NCBI RefSeq assembly: GCF_027158465.1 | Contig: NZ_JAMKYL010000003.1 | Coordinates: forward strand, 124,001 to 188,000 | Direction: 5' to 3' | DNA length: 64,000 nucleotides | From: Oxalobacter paeniformigenes | Lineage (GTDB): Bacteria; Pseudomonadota; Gammaproteobacteria; Burkholderiales; Burkholderiaceae_D | Translations under genes and position numbers: made by a program | Shown: positions 44,301 through 52,128 of the stretch, one piece after another | Layout of the letters: every line of letters starts with the position of its first letter | Position numbering within the stretch: the first letter of the stretch is position 1 | Notes under the pieces: model-generated | Seen by the model: the letters and a program-made list of their open reading frames with translations, nothing else | Database searches by the model: none | Told to the model about the DNA's origin: nothing

Positions 44301-46537
44301 CTGCGCTGGATGTTCTGGAAGACGTGAAAGCGAACTGGGATCAGGCAAGGCGTGGCAAAGTCATGCTCATCGACGGAAAGCGCGTCGAAATCGACGAGGC
44401 TGCGAAAGCCATATCCGACAAGCTGGCCGATTTCGGCAAGACATGGCGTTCATCTTCCCGTGACGATTCCTTGCGCAACAAGCTGCTCAAACAAATCGGC
44501 AGCATGGTGCTTGACCAGACGCGCATGGAAGCATGGTGCGATATGGTGGACGGTGCGCGTCTCGGAGAAGAAACCGGCCCGTGGATGAAATACGTGTTCA
44601 ATCCGGTCAAGCAGGCAGCCGACAAGACACGGCTTTCGCAAGCAGAGTACACCAAACGCCTGACGGAAATCATCGACAGTTTCCGGTTCACGCGGGAAAC
44701 CATCGAAGCGCCGGAACTGGGTTACACGTTCGGCAAGGATACCGGATACGGCAAGGCGGAACTGATACATGCGCTTTTGCATACCGGCAATATGTCGAAC
44801 TTCCAGCGGCTTCTTGTCGGGCGCGGCTGGGGTTCCGTGCTGAATGGACAGGTAAACGCGGCCAGATGGAACGCTTTTATGTCCCGCATGATTGCGGAAG
44901 GACGTATCACCGAAAAGGACATGGATGGTGTGCAGAAAATCTGGGACGTGTTCGAGGAATTGAAACCGCAGTCTCAAAGAGCATACAAGGAAGTGTTCGG
45001 TCGGTACTTTGATGAAATCACGGCGACACCGTTCACAATGTTCGGCAAGCGATATGCCGGCGGATATGTTCCGGTCATATACGATTCGCGAGAATCCGGT
45101 GCCGGTGAAAAGCAGCTCAATCCGACAATGGACTTGCTTAACCAGATGGGTACCGCATTCCCGCGTTTGCAGGCAGGTTGGGGCAATTCACGAAAAGAAG
45201 GGAACTTCGGCCCGTTGTTGCTGGATCTGTCCCGGCTTCGTGACCATATCAGCAGACAGATTCTGTTTGCGAATATGGCGCCGGTGAACAAGGATGTGTC
45301 AAGGTTGCTGAATCGCAAAAATGTCAGCGATACGATTCGTGGCTATGATCCGGAATTCATGGGGACAGTCATCAAACCGTGGTTGTCCAGAGCGATCACA
45401 CAGAATCTGGAAACGTCCGGGAAGAAACCGGCGCCATATGACAAGGTAGCGCGTGAATTGAGAACCCGCGCCGGTGCGATCACGATGTTCGGGAATGTGG
45501 TGAATGCCATCGAACAGGTTTTCGATATGACGGCGGCATATTCCAAAGTCAAAGGCCGGTACCTGACGGATGCTTTCCGGACGATGGTGTCAGACCGGGC
45601 CGGTACGGTTAAAGCCGTCATGGATGCGTCAGACTATATGCGCGGAAGAAGGAGCGCCGAAATCATGGCTGCCAATGGTCGGCTTGAGCAGGCATTACGA
45701 CCTGGCAGATTGAAAAAGCTGGATAGGTGGTTGATTGACCACGCCTATTTCCTGCAAGCATCCGTTGATAATTTCTGCGGACCGTTGACATGGATGGCCG
45801 CGTACAATCAGGCGACGGAATCCGGCTTGTCGCACAGGGATGCCGTGTCGCAGGCGGACAGTGTCGTGCGTCAGGTATTCGGCGCGAATGCGGCGGAAGA
45901 TGTTGCGAACTTCGAGGCTGGCGGGTCGCTGAAAAGGCTGTTCAGTCAGTTCACCGGCTACTTCATCCAGCGTGCGAACCTGATTTCCGGTGAATACAGC
46001 AAGATTCAGCGAAGCGATATTGCCAACAGAAAGGCGTCTGTCGCCATCTTGCTGTTGCAAACGGCTTTGCTGCCGGCATGGATCGGCGCGGCGATTCGCA
46101 AGTTCGCCGCCGGTGGCGATGATGACGAAACGTATGCCAGCTGGTTGCTGGACGTGTTCGGCTGGGGAACGGTCAATTATGGCTTGTCGATGGGCGGTCT
46201 TGCAGGTCAAATCTCGAACGCGGCACTTGACTGGTATCGCGGCAAATCGTTCTCGTCCGGCAGGGTGTTCTATCCTCCGGCAATCAAGATGATTGAGGAC
46301 GCATTCAAGTTCCGCAAGTGGGAAGATTCAAGCGGCGATTTCGATGTGTCGAAGTTCATTCAGGACATGGCGGAAATCGAGCGGGTGGTTCCAGGATTGC
46401 CTATCATCCCGGCACGTCCAGTCGCAACGGCACGATACATCTATGATGTGGCGACCGACGAGGTGCAACCGACAGGAGGATATGACTTCGTGCGTGGTGT
46501 CGTGACGGGCAGGGCGAGTGCGGATAGCAGGCAATAG
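38342..46537 (+). CDS. Giant polyvalent DNA-ejection protein with ART-like and zinc-peptidase domains
   Basis: 2,731 residues; likely packed in the virion and injected with the DNA, as in T7-like phages with one very large internal protein. Near residue 890 TPNFKRWFGDWEKA is a motif common in phage polyvalent proteins. Near 1080-1270 GEPLVVYHGTTADFDTF and MWFGSSNIAGTYTGR resemble an ADP-ribosyltransferase-like domain. About 1270-1400 is a nuclease-like or LPD3-type associated domain. HETAHF near residue 1491 is a zincin peptidase motif. Long charged helices follow (1580-1900). The C-terminal 500 residues include hydrophobic segments (VAILLLQTALLPAWIGAAIR). Starts in a TAATG overlap with the previous stop. 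Confidence 0.85.
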   Translation: MRVDAIGTVRTFEDTGIDPAPVDAGAAWDATGHGEIPEPSTESLSERANRSVEQMRKEFAEIQKQNDEWRNNVLRMNVAQADNAVPDDEARVNELAKQFNAPADMVRNYRKLFEAQARNLKLEELQKTNPKTAEFLTDPNNARIAHDDIDNLARTEDAIDSVLAYPQAFAAGIVRDFLGNRIKGATERILSSNYTTRMMQDVYAGAIGLSDDRLASQWDDIDAVEYKTMRDIIMTPAQAVIAAGNRIDVPDKQKPFGVQVAAGLGQVAGQIASAFIDPAGQLSALIDQGIGAVSDDVQKDIEAAREAGVDVDFSSRLAAIIGGGVATGVTEKLSLELIGSPLASRIANRAARFATRTLVGGLSEGFQEVAESALQTYIRQQFTNPGAKYQTGAEMFDEFTVSGAVGAIVANMLGLRRFRIGRATEKGIKSLNDEAKASKLRGRDKQVYETLVSTQTEGTPLENAYINTEAWRTYFQSQGLDPKEQAERYGVTNYDEAVATGSDLSIPFPAYQADFSASDHAPNFVRDTKLSENGMTVNEQEAYMQRLEERAKETESLLERIGKESENARAVNDVLSRLTDDIAVQLEPTFDKQTARTQATIMARAFLNPVQRDVIERAREQGEELTADEIAGRIRDAFDRYGLTINPSATPTTLNTRKDVDPAIDSMLEKLRKNEIPKERDVYGQSLLEYIRKKGGIRPNDVIRDMVKNKELPRSILNEKGMGADELAALQDVLDFGIETESMQADNALLDALVNEYTTGEKRYSNAQLNAGLLAELQALDNLSRDIAAAGIDLNADNATIRDALSKYYEEQNGKNTGKESQTAETERYEQRGFTESDIPTAEERAEANRQYDEIEKKYRRTPLWMKAPNGKPTKLTERQWVQVRTPNFKRWFGDWEKAGIRERLGNQDPVAVEAKYNTASPKERRDIALGFFPENVTVTKPVGNVVISRRSIRSSFSHGSTDVKLDVMPYLTEILEKSEYIDTLQDFDGGNIQNHYFATKITHGGQNKLVFMRARKMPGRENQLYVHDVFVEEDIKQKDQSDVSKSGYSRNTVDQLRGSDLYKSILQDIYAVDKDAVSKVVDKNGEPLVVYHGTTADFDTFKPSESRKTEGTGMWFGSSNIAGTYTGRDKSTGSVMPVFLNAKNPVIVNAKRSFWSEIGGDISIREYGKKRGTTLAKIFGFRRTQYGDWSDYATTDDIARYAYEHGYDGVIFDNIRDIGPTEELTSDESYTPSSIYSVSTPKQIKSAIGNIGTFSESQNILYQREPVVRLTGDELGNSADIFDAARNWYKQNLQGTSVNRSEIGDIRFSGKGWNKVKRGIKGDSLKAKIIPAIRDVIAHGKYHGRTGLNKSRTDDIVAFHYFTADVSIGDDIIPVGVNVGEDVYGNLFYNINHHPDDLLKKKAPILPREEARGLEPDNPRNHQSSSHGPRVRDTESDVLEQSIKQNEDGVNLFILNKKNQGKVRGATIINPDRTMRIELFKDANYSTFVHETAHFMLEVYGDLASDPQSSEYIRNEYATIRKYLGTKDGEAITREQHEKFARSFEAYLMEGKAPSPELQGIFSRFKNWLLNIYRSMRGLRVNLNKDIREVFDRMLASDEEISVMRDASELQPLFATAEKMGIAQDEFDAYMKIAEKELIDAQDRFRQKAMKAKLREKRKGYKEELEAEKNRVEKEYDRDPVVAAFNDLTSDNGISLNEAELRRIYGKAFLAKLPRKNGKRIYSKDGNVSLEELAEGLGFNSGDELIRAIAQLPNRKKYIEDKARQNIIDREGDVLNSDNIADEAENALHNEYMEQRLKKELAILMVKTTKLSEQRKRIEQRKEAKRIEEDVNAQVDAMEVAARSVIAEKPVKELKPNLYLRAMQKASRQARQELDRTDPDYTAAARQKQAEIMNNILYREATRVQKELNRRTLQAKAVVRKSLKDAVKTRDSLFVNRAKYIAAKLGLGGNADLIMQRIVTEEKNRQDVEPFRYDLAVPLRELNTATALDVLEDVKANWDQARRGKVMLIDGKRVEIDEAAKAISDKLADFGKTWRSSSRDDSLRNKLLKQIGSMVLDQTRMEAWCDMVDGARLGEETGPWMKYVFNPVKQAADKTRLSQAEYTKRLTEIIDSFRFTRETIEAPELGYTFGKDTGYGKAELIHALLHTGNMSNFQRLLVGRGWGSVLNGQVNAARWNAFMSRMIAEGRITEKDMDGVQKIWDVFEELKPQSQRAYKEVFGRYFDEITATPFTMFGKRYAGGYVPVIYDSRESGAGEKQLNPTMDLLNQMGTAFPRLQAGWGNSRKEGNFGPLLLDLSRLRDHISRQILFANMAPVNKDVSRLLNRKNVSDTIRGYDPEFMGTVIKPWLSRAITQNLETSGKKPAPYDKVARELRTRAGAITMFGNVVNAIEQVFDMTAAYSKVKGRYLTDAFRTMVSDRAGTVKAVMDASDYMRGRRSAEIMAANGRLEQALRPGRLKKLDRWLIDHAYFLQASVDNFCGPLTWMAAYNQATESGLSHRDAVSQADSVVRQVFGANAAEDVANFEAGGSLKRLFSQFTGYFIQRANLISGEYSKIQRSDIANRKASVAILLLQTALLPAWIGAAIRKFAAGGDDDETYASWLLDVFGWGTVNYGLSMGGLAGQISNAALDWYRGKSFSSGRVFYPPAIKMIEDAFKFRKWEDSSGDFDVSKFIQDMAEIERVVPGLPIIPARPVATARYIYDVATDEVQPTGGYDFVRGVVTGRASADSRQ

Positions 46538-46615
46538 CGCGCATTGACAAGCGTGCATCGAGGTGTCCCATAGCGCATACATGAAGCGTGTAAGGTATGC
46601 GCAAGGGGGACGCGC

Positions 46616-47995
46616 ATGACAGTAGAATCCATCGCACGAAAAGCCGGGCCATACGAGTTCACGGAAGGCGCATCGTATCCGTTTTATTTCAAGATTTTTG
46701 AGAAAACGGACGTGTACGTCGTCGTGACAGACGATACCGGTGTAGAAACGACAATCGAGGCCGACACTGATTATCGTGTCGTCATGAATGAAAATCAGGA
46801 TAGTGATGCTGGCGGATATGTCACTTTGTTGAAGGACTACACCGGCAGCAAAATCACGATTGGCAGTCAGGTACCTTACGATCAGGGCGTAAATATCACG
46901 AGCAAGGGCGGGTTTTATCCGAGTACGCTCAACAAGGCATATGACAAGCTGACCATCCTCTGTCAGCAACTGCTGGAGCAAGTATCGCGCTGTATCAAGG
47001 TCAACATATCGTCAGGTGTGTCGGCAGACGAGTACAAGGATGAGCTGGAAGGTCTTGTCAATCAGTCTGTATCCAGTGCGGCCAGTGCTGCAGCGTCCGC
47101 ACAGCAGGCGGCAACAGATAGCGCTCAAGCGGTATCAGATTCAGCCACTGCATTATCGCGATCGACAACAGCGCTTACGCAATCCGGCACCGCGCTATCG
47201 CAATCGACTACCGCGCTATCGCAATCAACGGATGCGGTCAACAGCATTCAACCTGCACTTTCTGCCGCGCAGCAAGCGTCCAACGATGCGGCAGAAGCGG
47301 TAACGAAATCTGAACAGGCGCTTGCAGAAACCGCTGCAATCGACAGCAAGGTGGAGCAGGCTGTCAATGATGCGATTTCTGGTGTGATCATCCCTGGCTT
47401 GTCCAAAGAGACCATTACAGGCGCACTGGGATACGTCCCGTATGACGGACAAACCAACAGCAACGACTTCGCCACGAATGCGGAAGTCGCCGAAGCGATT
47501 GCCGCCATCCCTGGCTTGTCCAAAGAGACCATTACAGGCGCACTGGGATACGTCCCGTATGACGGACAAACCAACAGCAACGACTTCGCCACGAATGCGG
47601 AAGTCGCCGAAGCGATTGCCGCCATCCCGGAGTTGACCGCGGAGACCATCGAAAGCGCGTTGGGCTATATCCCGTATGACGCAGAGGCCAACAGCAAAGA
47701 CTTCGCCACCGAACCGGAAGTCAGTCAAGCCATACAGCAAGCGGTGGACGCCATACCGGAACAAGTCAACGCCGACTGGAATGCCACCGAGGGGGCGGCG
47801 GCGATCCTCAACAAGCCGGTTCTGTCCGCGATAGCCACCAGCGGGAACTATGCCGATCTGGCAGGAAAACCGGCGACGGCAGGAATGCAAGTCTTTACGG
47901 AAAACGGCACCTTCACCGTACCGGAAGGCGTCACGGAATTGGCTGTTTACATCATCGGCGGCTCAGGCGGCGGAACAGGCGGATACGCATGGTAA
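46616..47995 (+). CDS. Tail fibre protein
   Basis: 459 residues. N-terminal virion-anchoring domain like T7 gp17 (YPFYFKIFEKTDVYVVVTDD, GGFYPSTLNKAYDKLTILCQ), a Ser/Ala/Thr-rich coiled coil (140-245), then three 39-residue repeats (KETITGALGYVPYDGQTNSN unit). The tip begins with FTENGTFTVPEGVTELAVYI and a Gly-rich stretch but stops early. The next frame, in the same phase, holds the missing Gly-rich tip part. Binds the host surface. Confidence 0.85.
   Translation: MTVESIARKAGPYEFTEGASYPFYFKIFEKTDVYVVVTDDTGVETTIEADTDYRVVMNENQDSDAGGYVTLLKDYTGSKITIGSQVPYDQGVNITSKGGFYPSTLNKAYDKLTILCQQLLEQVSRCIKVNISSGVSADEYKDELEGLVNQSVSSAASAAASAQQAATDSAQAVSDSATALSRSTTALTQSGTALSQSTTALSQSTDAVNSIQPALSAAQQASNDAAEAVTKSEQALAETAAIDSKVEQAVNDAISGVIIPGLSKETITGALGYVPYDGQTNSNDFATNAEVAEAIAAIPGLSKETITGALGYVPYDGQTNSNDFATNAEVAEAIAAIPELTAETIESALGYIPYDAEANSKDFATEPEVSQAIQQAVDAIPEQVNADWNATEGAAAILNKPVLSAIATSGNYADLAGKPATAGMQVFTENGTFTVPEGVTELAVYIIGGSGGGTGGYAW
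47389..47622 (+). repeat. Tandem 117-bp duplication in the fibre gene
   Basis: Units 47389-47505 and 47506-47622 appear identical base for base and encode 39 residues each. A third, diverged unit follows to about 47757. Identity at silent sites points to recent duplication. Confidence 0.85.
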
Positions 47996-48010
47996 AAAAA
48001 GGAGAATGAT

Positions 48011-48391
48011 ATGGCTTATTACCCAGGTAACGGACCAGGCGGCAAAGGAGCGGCAGTGCTTTATGTACTGAAAGCGACGCCCGGGCAGCAATTTCCGGTT
48101 GTCGTAGGCGCGGGCGGAGCAGGCGGCAGTCATGCAAATGTAAGCGGCTGGCAGACGTATATGAACGGCTCACCAGGCGGCGCCTCGTCATTCGGGACGG
48201 TCTCCGCTGAAGGTGGAAGCGGTGGCACGAGAAACCAGACAGGAGCAGCGGGCGAACATATCAACGCGGCGGGAGCAGACTTCGCGCATTTTCAAACAGG
48301 CAACAGTGGTTCGGGAGGTGCGGCAGCGGCACAGGAATGGGCATCAGGCGGCGCAGGGTCTGCCGGACTCGTGATTGTGACATGGTGGTGA
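48011..48391 (+). CDS. Glycine-rich fibre tip protein
   Basis: 126 residues, Gly/Ala-rich (FPVVVGAGGAGGSHANVSG, GGSGGTRNQTGAAGEH) ending GLVIVTWW. This is the usual continuation of a FTVPEGVT-type fibre tip. It is in the same frame as the fibre, parted only by one TAA at 47993-47995, and has its own AAAGGAG before ATG. Either a separate tip subunit or a split end of the fibre. Confidence 0.7.
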   Translation: MAYYPGNGPGGKGAAVLYVLKATPGQQFPVVVGAGGAGGSHANVSGWQTYMNGSPGGASSFGTVSAEGGSGGTRNQTGAAGEHINAAGADFAHFQTGNSGSGGAAAAQEWASGGAGSAGLVIVTWW

Positions 48392-48394
48392 AAC

Positions 48395-48943
48395 ATGAAA
48401 TACGCACTGATCAAAAAAGGAACGAAAACCGTCATCAACGTCGTCGATACCGTCTTCGACGTTCCCGATGATTACAGCCTCATCGAATGCGGCGACGACG
48501 TACAGACAGGCACCATTTACGAAAACGGGGAATTTGTCGTACCCCAAACAACGGTGACGCTGGAAGAAGCGAAATCGGCAAAACTCACGGAAATCAACGC
48601 GGCTTGCGACAGCATCCTCAACGCCGCCATCAGCACCTACCCGGAAACCGAAGTACTGACCTTCGACCAGCAGACAAGCGAAGCCAACGCCTATCTGGTA
48701 AGCCAGAACCCTGCCGATGCCCCATTACTCACTGCACTGGCTGCCGGGCGCGGCATCACGCTGGACGATCTGGTACAGCGCGTCATCGCCAAGCACGACG
48801 CGTTTTCCCTGCTATCCGGCTACGTCATCGGGCAACGTCAGGCACTCGAAGACCGGCTGGAACTGTGCGAAACCGTCGGGGACGTGCAAGCCATCGACGT
48901 CACCATCACCTTGCCGGAGGCCGGAAATGCCGAAACGGCTTGA
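48395..48943 (+). CDS. Tail fibre-associated protein, DUF4376-like
   Basis: 182 residues. The N-terminal part (MKYALIKKGTKTVINVVDTV) is fibre-chaperone-like. The C-terminal half (ETEVLTFDQQTSEANAYLVS and GRGITLDDLVQRVIAKHDAF) fits DUF4376, common in proteins that follow tail fibres. Probably helps fibre assembly. Confidence 0.7.
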   Translation: MKYALIKKGTKTVINVVDTVFDVPDDYSLIECGDDVQTGTIYENGEFVVPQTTVTLEEAKSAKLTEINAACDSILNAAISTYPETEVLTFDQQTSEANAYLVSQNPADAPLLTALAAGRGITLDDLVQRVIAKHDAFSLLSGYVIGQRQALEDRLELCETVGDVQAIDVTITLPEAGNAETA

Positions 48944-49172
48944 GCAAATTCCCATCGCGCTTGACCAGCTCGTCAACACGGTTTGCGGCGGCTGGGCGGA
49001 CGAAACCATATCCAGCCGGGCATGGAGAAAGCGCGATGACGGCAGGGGATGGGCGTTGTTGCGGCGGGTGATCGACGCGCTTTTTTTCTGGCAGAAAGAC
49101 CATTGCGAGAGCGCGTATCTGTCCGAGAAGAACCGCTTGCAGTGTCCGCCGGCGTTGAGGGGGCAGCCATGA
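48927..49172 (+). CDS. Conserved phage protein near the lysis genes
   Basis: 81 residues from MPKRLEQIPIALDQL. The pattern GGWADETISSRAWRKR and IDALFFWQKDHCESAYLSEK is well conserved in phages of proteobacteria, always near the lysis genes, often with misleading names. Function unknown. Overlaps genes on both sides. Confidence 0.75.
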   Translation: MPKRLEQIPIALDQLVNTVCGGWADETISSRAWRKRDDGRGWALLRRVIDALFFWQKDHCESAYLSEKNRLQCPPALRGQP

Positions 49173-49462
49173 CACTGAAAGACGAACTGCCGCACGATCC
49201 GGAAGCGGCGCATGCGCTCATCCGGCAAAAACTGAACGAACATACCGAAGCGATCAAGGATGTGCAGCGGGAGAACATAGCGCAGAACATCAAGCTTGAC
49301 CGCATCGATAATCAGTTGCGCGATGTCAAGAAAGATACCGAAGGTATTGTTGACGCGATTCAGGCGACAAGAACGCTCAGAAAAGTTCTCGTGTGGTTGG
49401 CCAGCATTATCGGTTCTGGTTACACGATCTGGGAAGTGTACAAGTATTTTCTGGGCAAATGA
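49169..49462 (+). CDS. Small membrane protein, candidate holin
   Basis: 97 residues: a charged helical coiled coil (ENIAQNIKLDRIDNQLRDVK) and one C-terminal membrane helix (VLVWLASIIGSGYTIWEVY). Size and place before the lysozyme suit an XhlA-like holin partner. No second candidate for the holin is visible. Confidence 0.6.
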   Translation: MTLKDELPHDPEAAHALIRQKLNEHTEAIKDVQRENIAQNIKLDRIDNQLRDVKKDTEGIVDAIQATRTLRKVLVWLASIIGSGYTIWEVYKYFLGK

Positions 49463-49974
49463 TGAATAACCGTATCAAAAAACTGACCATCGCCTCACTT
49501 GCCGCCATATCCATCTGCATACCGTTCGTCGTTAACTTCGAAGGGGATGAACCGGTCGGCTATGCCGATCCCGTCGGCATCCCGACAGCAGGCGTCGGAC
49601 ACACCGGGCCGGACGTCATCATCGGAAAATGGTACGACGAAGCGACCCGGCAAGGCTGGCTGAAAAACGATCTGGCCGAAGCCGCCGCGATCGTCGAACG
49701 ATGCGCACCGTCAACCATCGACGTGTACCAGCGAGCCGCCTTCGTCTCATTCGCATACAACGTCGGCGCCGGAAAAAAAGGCGTGAAAGACGGGTTTTGC
49801 GTCCTCAAAAACGGCAATACACCGACCCACATCAAACGGGCCAGAGCAAAAGACAAAGCCGGAGCCTGCAAGGCATTGTTGTCCTGGACGAAAGCAGGCG
49901 GAAAAGTCCTGCCCGGACTGGTCAAACGCCGGAAAGCGGAATACGAACTGTGCATGACGGAAGACGAAACATGA
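49459..49974 (+). CDS. SAR-type GH24 lysozyme (endolysin)
   Basis: Cuts peptidoglycan. 171 residues. The catalytic pattern Glu-x8-Asp-x5-Thr is exact (Glu28, Asp37, Thr43 in FEGDEPVGYADPVGIPTAGVG). The N-terminus (KKLTIASLAAISICIPFVV) is a weakly hydrophobic signal-anchor-release segment, so export by Sec and activation on membrane release are likely. Start ATG overlaps the previous stop. Confidence 0.93.
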   Translation: MMNNRIKKLTIASLAAISICIPFVVNFEGDEPVGYADPVGIPTAGVGHTGPDVIIGKWYDEATRQGWLKNDLAEAAAIVERCAPSTIDVYQRAAFVSFAYNVGAGKKGVKDGFCVLKNGNTPTHIKRARAKDKAGACKALLSWTKAGGKVLPGLVKRRKAEYELCMTEDET

Positions 49975-50315
49975 AACAGAACATCATCATCGCGGCATGC
50001 CTGATCGCCGGATTCACGGCAGGATGGATTGCCAACGGGTGGCGTATGTCCGCCGATTCAACTACCGAGAAACTCTCGGCAGTTCAAGCAGAAGCCGACC
50101 ATTTTCGTGACGCCACGAAAATGATCAACGACAGTGTCAACGAGTATTTAAGAAATACTGAACAACTGGAAAAGAGAATCGCCGAACTGAAAAAGGAACT
50201 GGCTCATGCGAAGAAAAACAATCCTGTCCCTGTTGAGTGCCGTCCTGATCTTGATCGGTTGCGCATCCTCGCCGAAGCCGTCCATACAGCCAACCGTGCC
50301 GCCGCTGGACAGTAG
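49971..50315 (+). CDS. i-spanin Rz
   Basis: 114 residues. N-terminal membrane anchor (IIIAACLIAGFTAGWIANGW), then a periplasmic coiled coil (LRNTEQLEKRIAELKKELAH). Together with Rz1 it fuses inner and outer membranes at lysis. Overlaps the lysozyme stop by 4 bases. Confidence 0.9.
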   Translation: MKQNIIIAACLIAGFTAGWIANGWRMSADSTTEKLSAVQAEADHFRDATKMINDSVNEYLRNTEQLEKRIAELKKELAHAKKNNPVPVECRPDLDRLRILAEAVHTANRAAAGQ

Positions 50316-50460
50316 TCTGGCTGCTGACTGTAAGGCGTTGCCGGAGCCACCGGACGGGGATTATGACGAGCTTACAGGCTGGATGGTGGATGTGATCGGT
50401 ATGTATGGGGAGTGCGCGGCAAGACACAAGACAATGGTGAGAGTATGGGAAACACTATGA
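50206..50460 (+). CDS. o-spanin lipoprotein Rz1
   Basis: 84 residues in a frame shifted against Rz, with which it overlaps by 110 bases. Signal peptide with lipobox LILIGC and a Pro-rich mature start (SSPKPSIQPTVPPLD). Outer-membrane partner of Rz. Confidence 0.9.
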   Translation: MRRKTILSLLSAVLILIGCASSPKPSIQPTVPPLDSSLAADCKALPEPPDGDYDELTGWMVDVIGMYGECAARHKTMVRVWETL

Positions 50461-50588
50461 AGAAGCAAGTATATACATACTTTGTTTGTTAATTATCTAT
50501 TGTGTTCTTAATTAAATAGTGCGAAAATGACAAAGCTGACTCGTGAAGGACACAGGCTGGGTTCCCTAATGGGAGTAGGCGTTTTCGC

Positions 50589-51614
50589 TTAGAATTCCTT
50601 TGCCCCTGGGGTCGGCACCCTACAATCTTTTTTTGTCAGGTTCCTCTTTATGTTATCCAGAATATTTTCTGGATCTTTTTTTATCTCTTCAACAATGAGT
50701 TCAATCGCCGCATTTGAGTAAGAATAGCTTGGCTGCTTGAAATGTTTATGTGTGTAACATAATTTTTCCTGTGATTTGATGTCATAATAGCTATTAAACA
50801 TATTGAAATGCGAAATATTAAATTTATCAATAATATCGCCTTTATACATTATGGAAATGTTCTGTCTCTTAAGGCGTTTTGTTACTTCTTCGCATAATTT
50901 CCTTGCTGTAAATTTGTGTGTTTCGTTTGGGTCTTTTAATTCTTTAATGATTCGACAAGGAATTTCAGAAGTTTTATCAATTGAAATAATACCTGATGCT
51001 TTTGATTTATCTTTCGTTATGTAATATTCGTGACGAATTGTTATTGCAAACTTATCATTGTTTCCACTCATTAAATTTAAGATATCTTCATTTGTATCAA
51101 TAAGTTTTTTTGATATCTTTTCTGGATACTTGGATTTTACTTCCTCCTTTTTCATAGAATTAAGTGAGACGAGCAAATTTACAAAGTGATCAGGAATAAT
51201 TTCTATTACATCAACTTGGTGGAATTGATTCAGCTTTGCTATGAAGTTTAGGACGCATGCCTGAAATAATGGTGCATAAACCATCTCATACTCTTCAGTA
51301 ATGAAGTGGGTACTGGTATTTCTTAACTCAATTATTTTTTCAAGGTTAATCCGTAATGGATCCTTATTGTTTGTAAATATTATTTTTATGCAATTTTCAA
51401 GATTTATTGTTCTATTTTGATTATCTTTGTAATAGATGCTATCTTCTCCAACAGTTTTTATAAGATGAGCCTTTAGCATGAGTTCCCATGCATTGCATAT
51501 GAAGAAAGAAAATCCTTCTACACGATACTTAATCGTTGGTTTGTTGTATATCTCAATTGAGAGTATGAATGCTTCTATTGACTTTCGAATAAGGTAATCT
51601 TGAATTTCCATCAT
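50589..51614 (-). CDS. DUF3644 HEPN-like cargo protein
   Basis: 341 residues in clearly AT-rich DNA, against the late genes. The N-terminal part (EIYNKPTIKYRVEGFSFFIC, NAWELMLKAHLIKT) and EKIIELRNTSTHFITEEYEM fit DUF3644. The RNTSTH element is the R-x4-H active site of HEPN RNases. DUF3644 proteins often occur in defence islands. Between lysis genes and the right end this is a typical place for a moron gene protecting the lysogen; that role is inferred. Confidence 0.75.
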   Translation of the reverse strand: MMEIQDYLIRKSIEAFILSIEIYNKPTIKYRVEGFSFFICNAWELMLKAHLIKTVGEDSIYYKDNQNRTINLENCIKIIFTNNKDPLRINLEKIIELRNTSTHFITEEYEMVYAPLFQACVLNFIAKLNQFHQVDVIEIIPDHFVNLLVSLNSMKKEEVKSKYPEKISKKLIDTNEDILNLMSGNNDKFAITIRHEYYITKDKSKASGIISIDKTSEIPCRIIKELKDPNETHKFTARKLCEEVTKRLKRQNISIMYKGDIIDKFNISHFNMFNSYYDIKSQEKLCYTHKHFKQPSYSYSNAAIELIVEEIKKDPENILDNIKRNLTKKDCRVPTPGAKEF

Positions 51615-51906
51615 TGCATATTCTCACTTTTTTATGGCATCCTAGTGTACTCTCTGCTTATATGAGGCCGTGAATAGGAAAACCTGCAAACTGATGGGTC
51701 GAAATGACCGCATTAATTAAGAGATATTTTCAGTATGCACAACAGACGAGTTGTTTGTCAAATACTAATTGTTTCAGCATGAGTTACAATTCTTTGCAAT
51801 GATTTTTGTCTATCTCTCAAGTTGGTAGCACGCCCCCGCAACCAGTTTGATACGCCGCTGAATTTTTAGCGACGTTTTTGTTTTGTCCGTATGACACACA
51901 AGCTAA

Positions 51907-52128
51907 CCCGGTGTCGGCGCCCGTTTTGTAGCTTATCGGGCGATCAGGCGTCTGGGAGACGGGGATTATGATCTGGGAATACAGCGTCTGGAAATGTTCG
52001 ATGATTTTTCTTCAAAGCTGAGGGATCTCAACAGGGAACGGAAAGAGGCGGAACGGTCGGGAGACAAGGCGTGGGGCAGGGCGGTCGAGGCGGAGAGGAA
52101 GGCAGTGTTTATGCGATTTGGAAAATGA
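51907..52128 (+). pseudogene. Coding remnant without start codon
   Basis: The frame after a TAA at 51904 reads FVAYRAIRRLGDGDYDLGIQ, then RLEMFDDFSSKLRDLNRERK and ends MRFGK at the TGA 52126-52128. It has coding-like composition but no start at the right place; ATG 51992 would give 44 residues. Probably the tail of a phage gene cut by a past rearrangement. Family not recognised. Confidence 0.4.
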
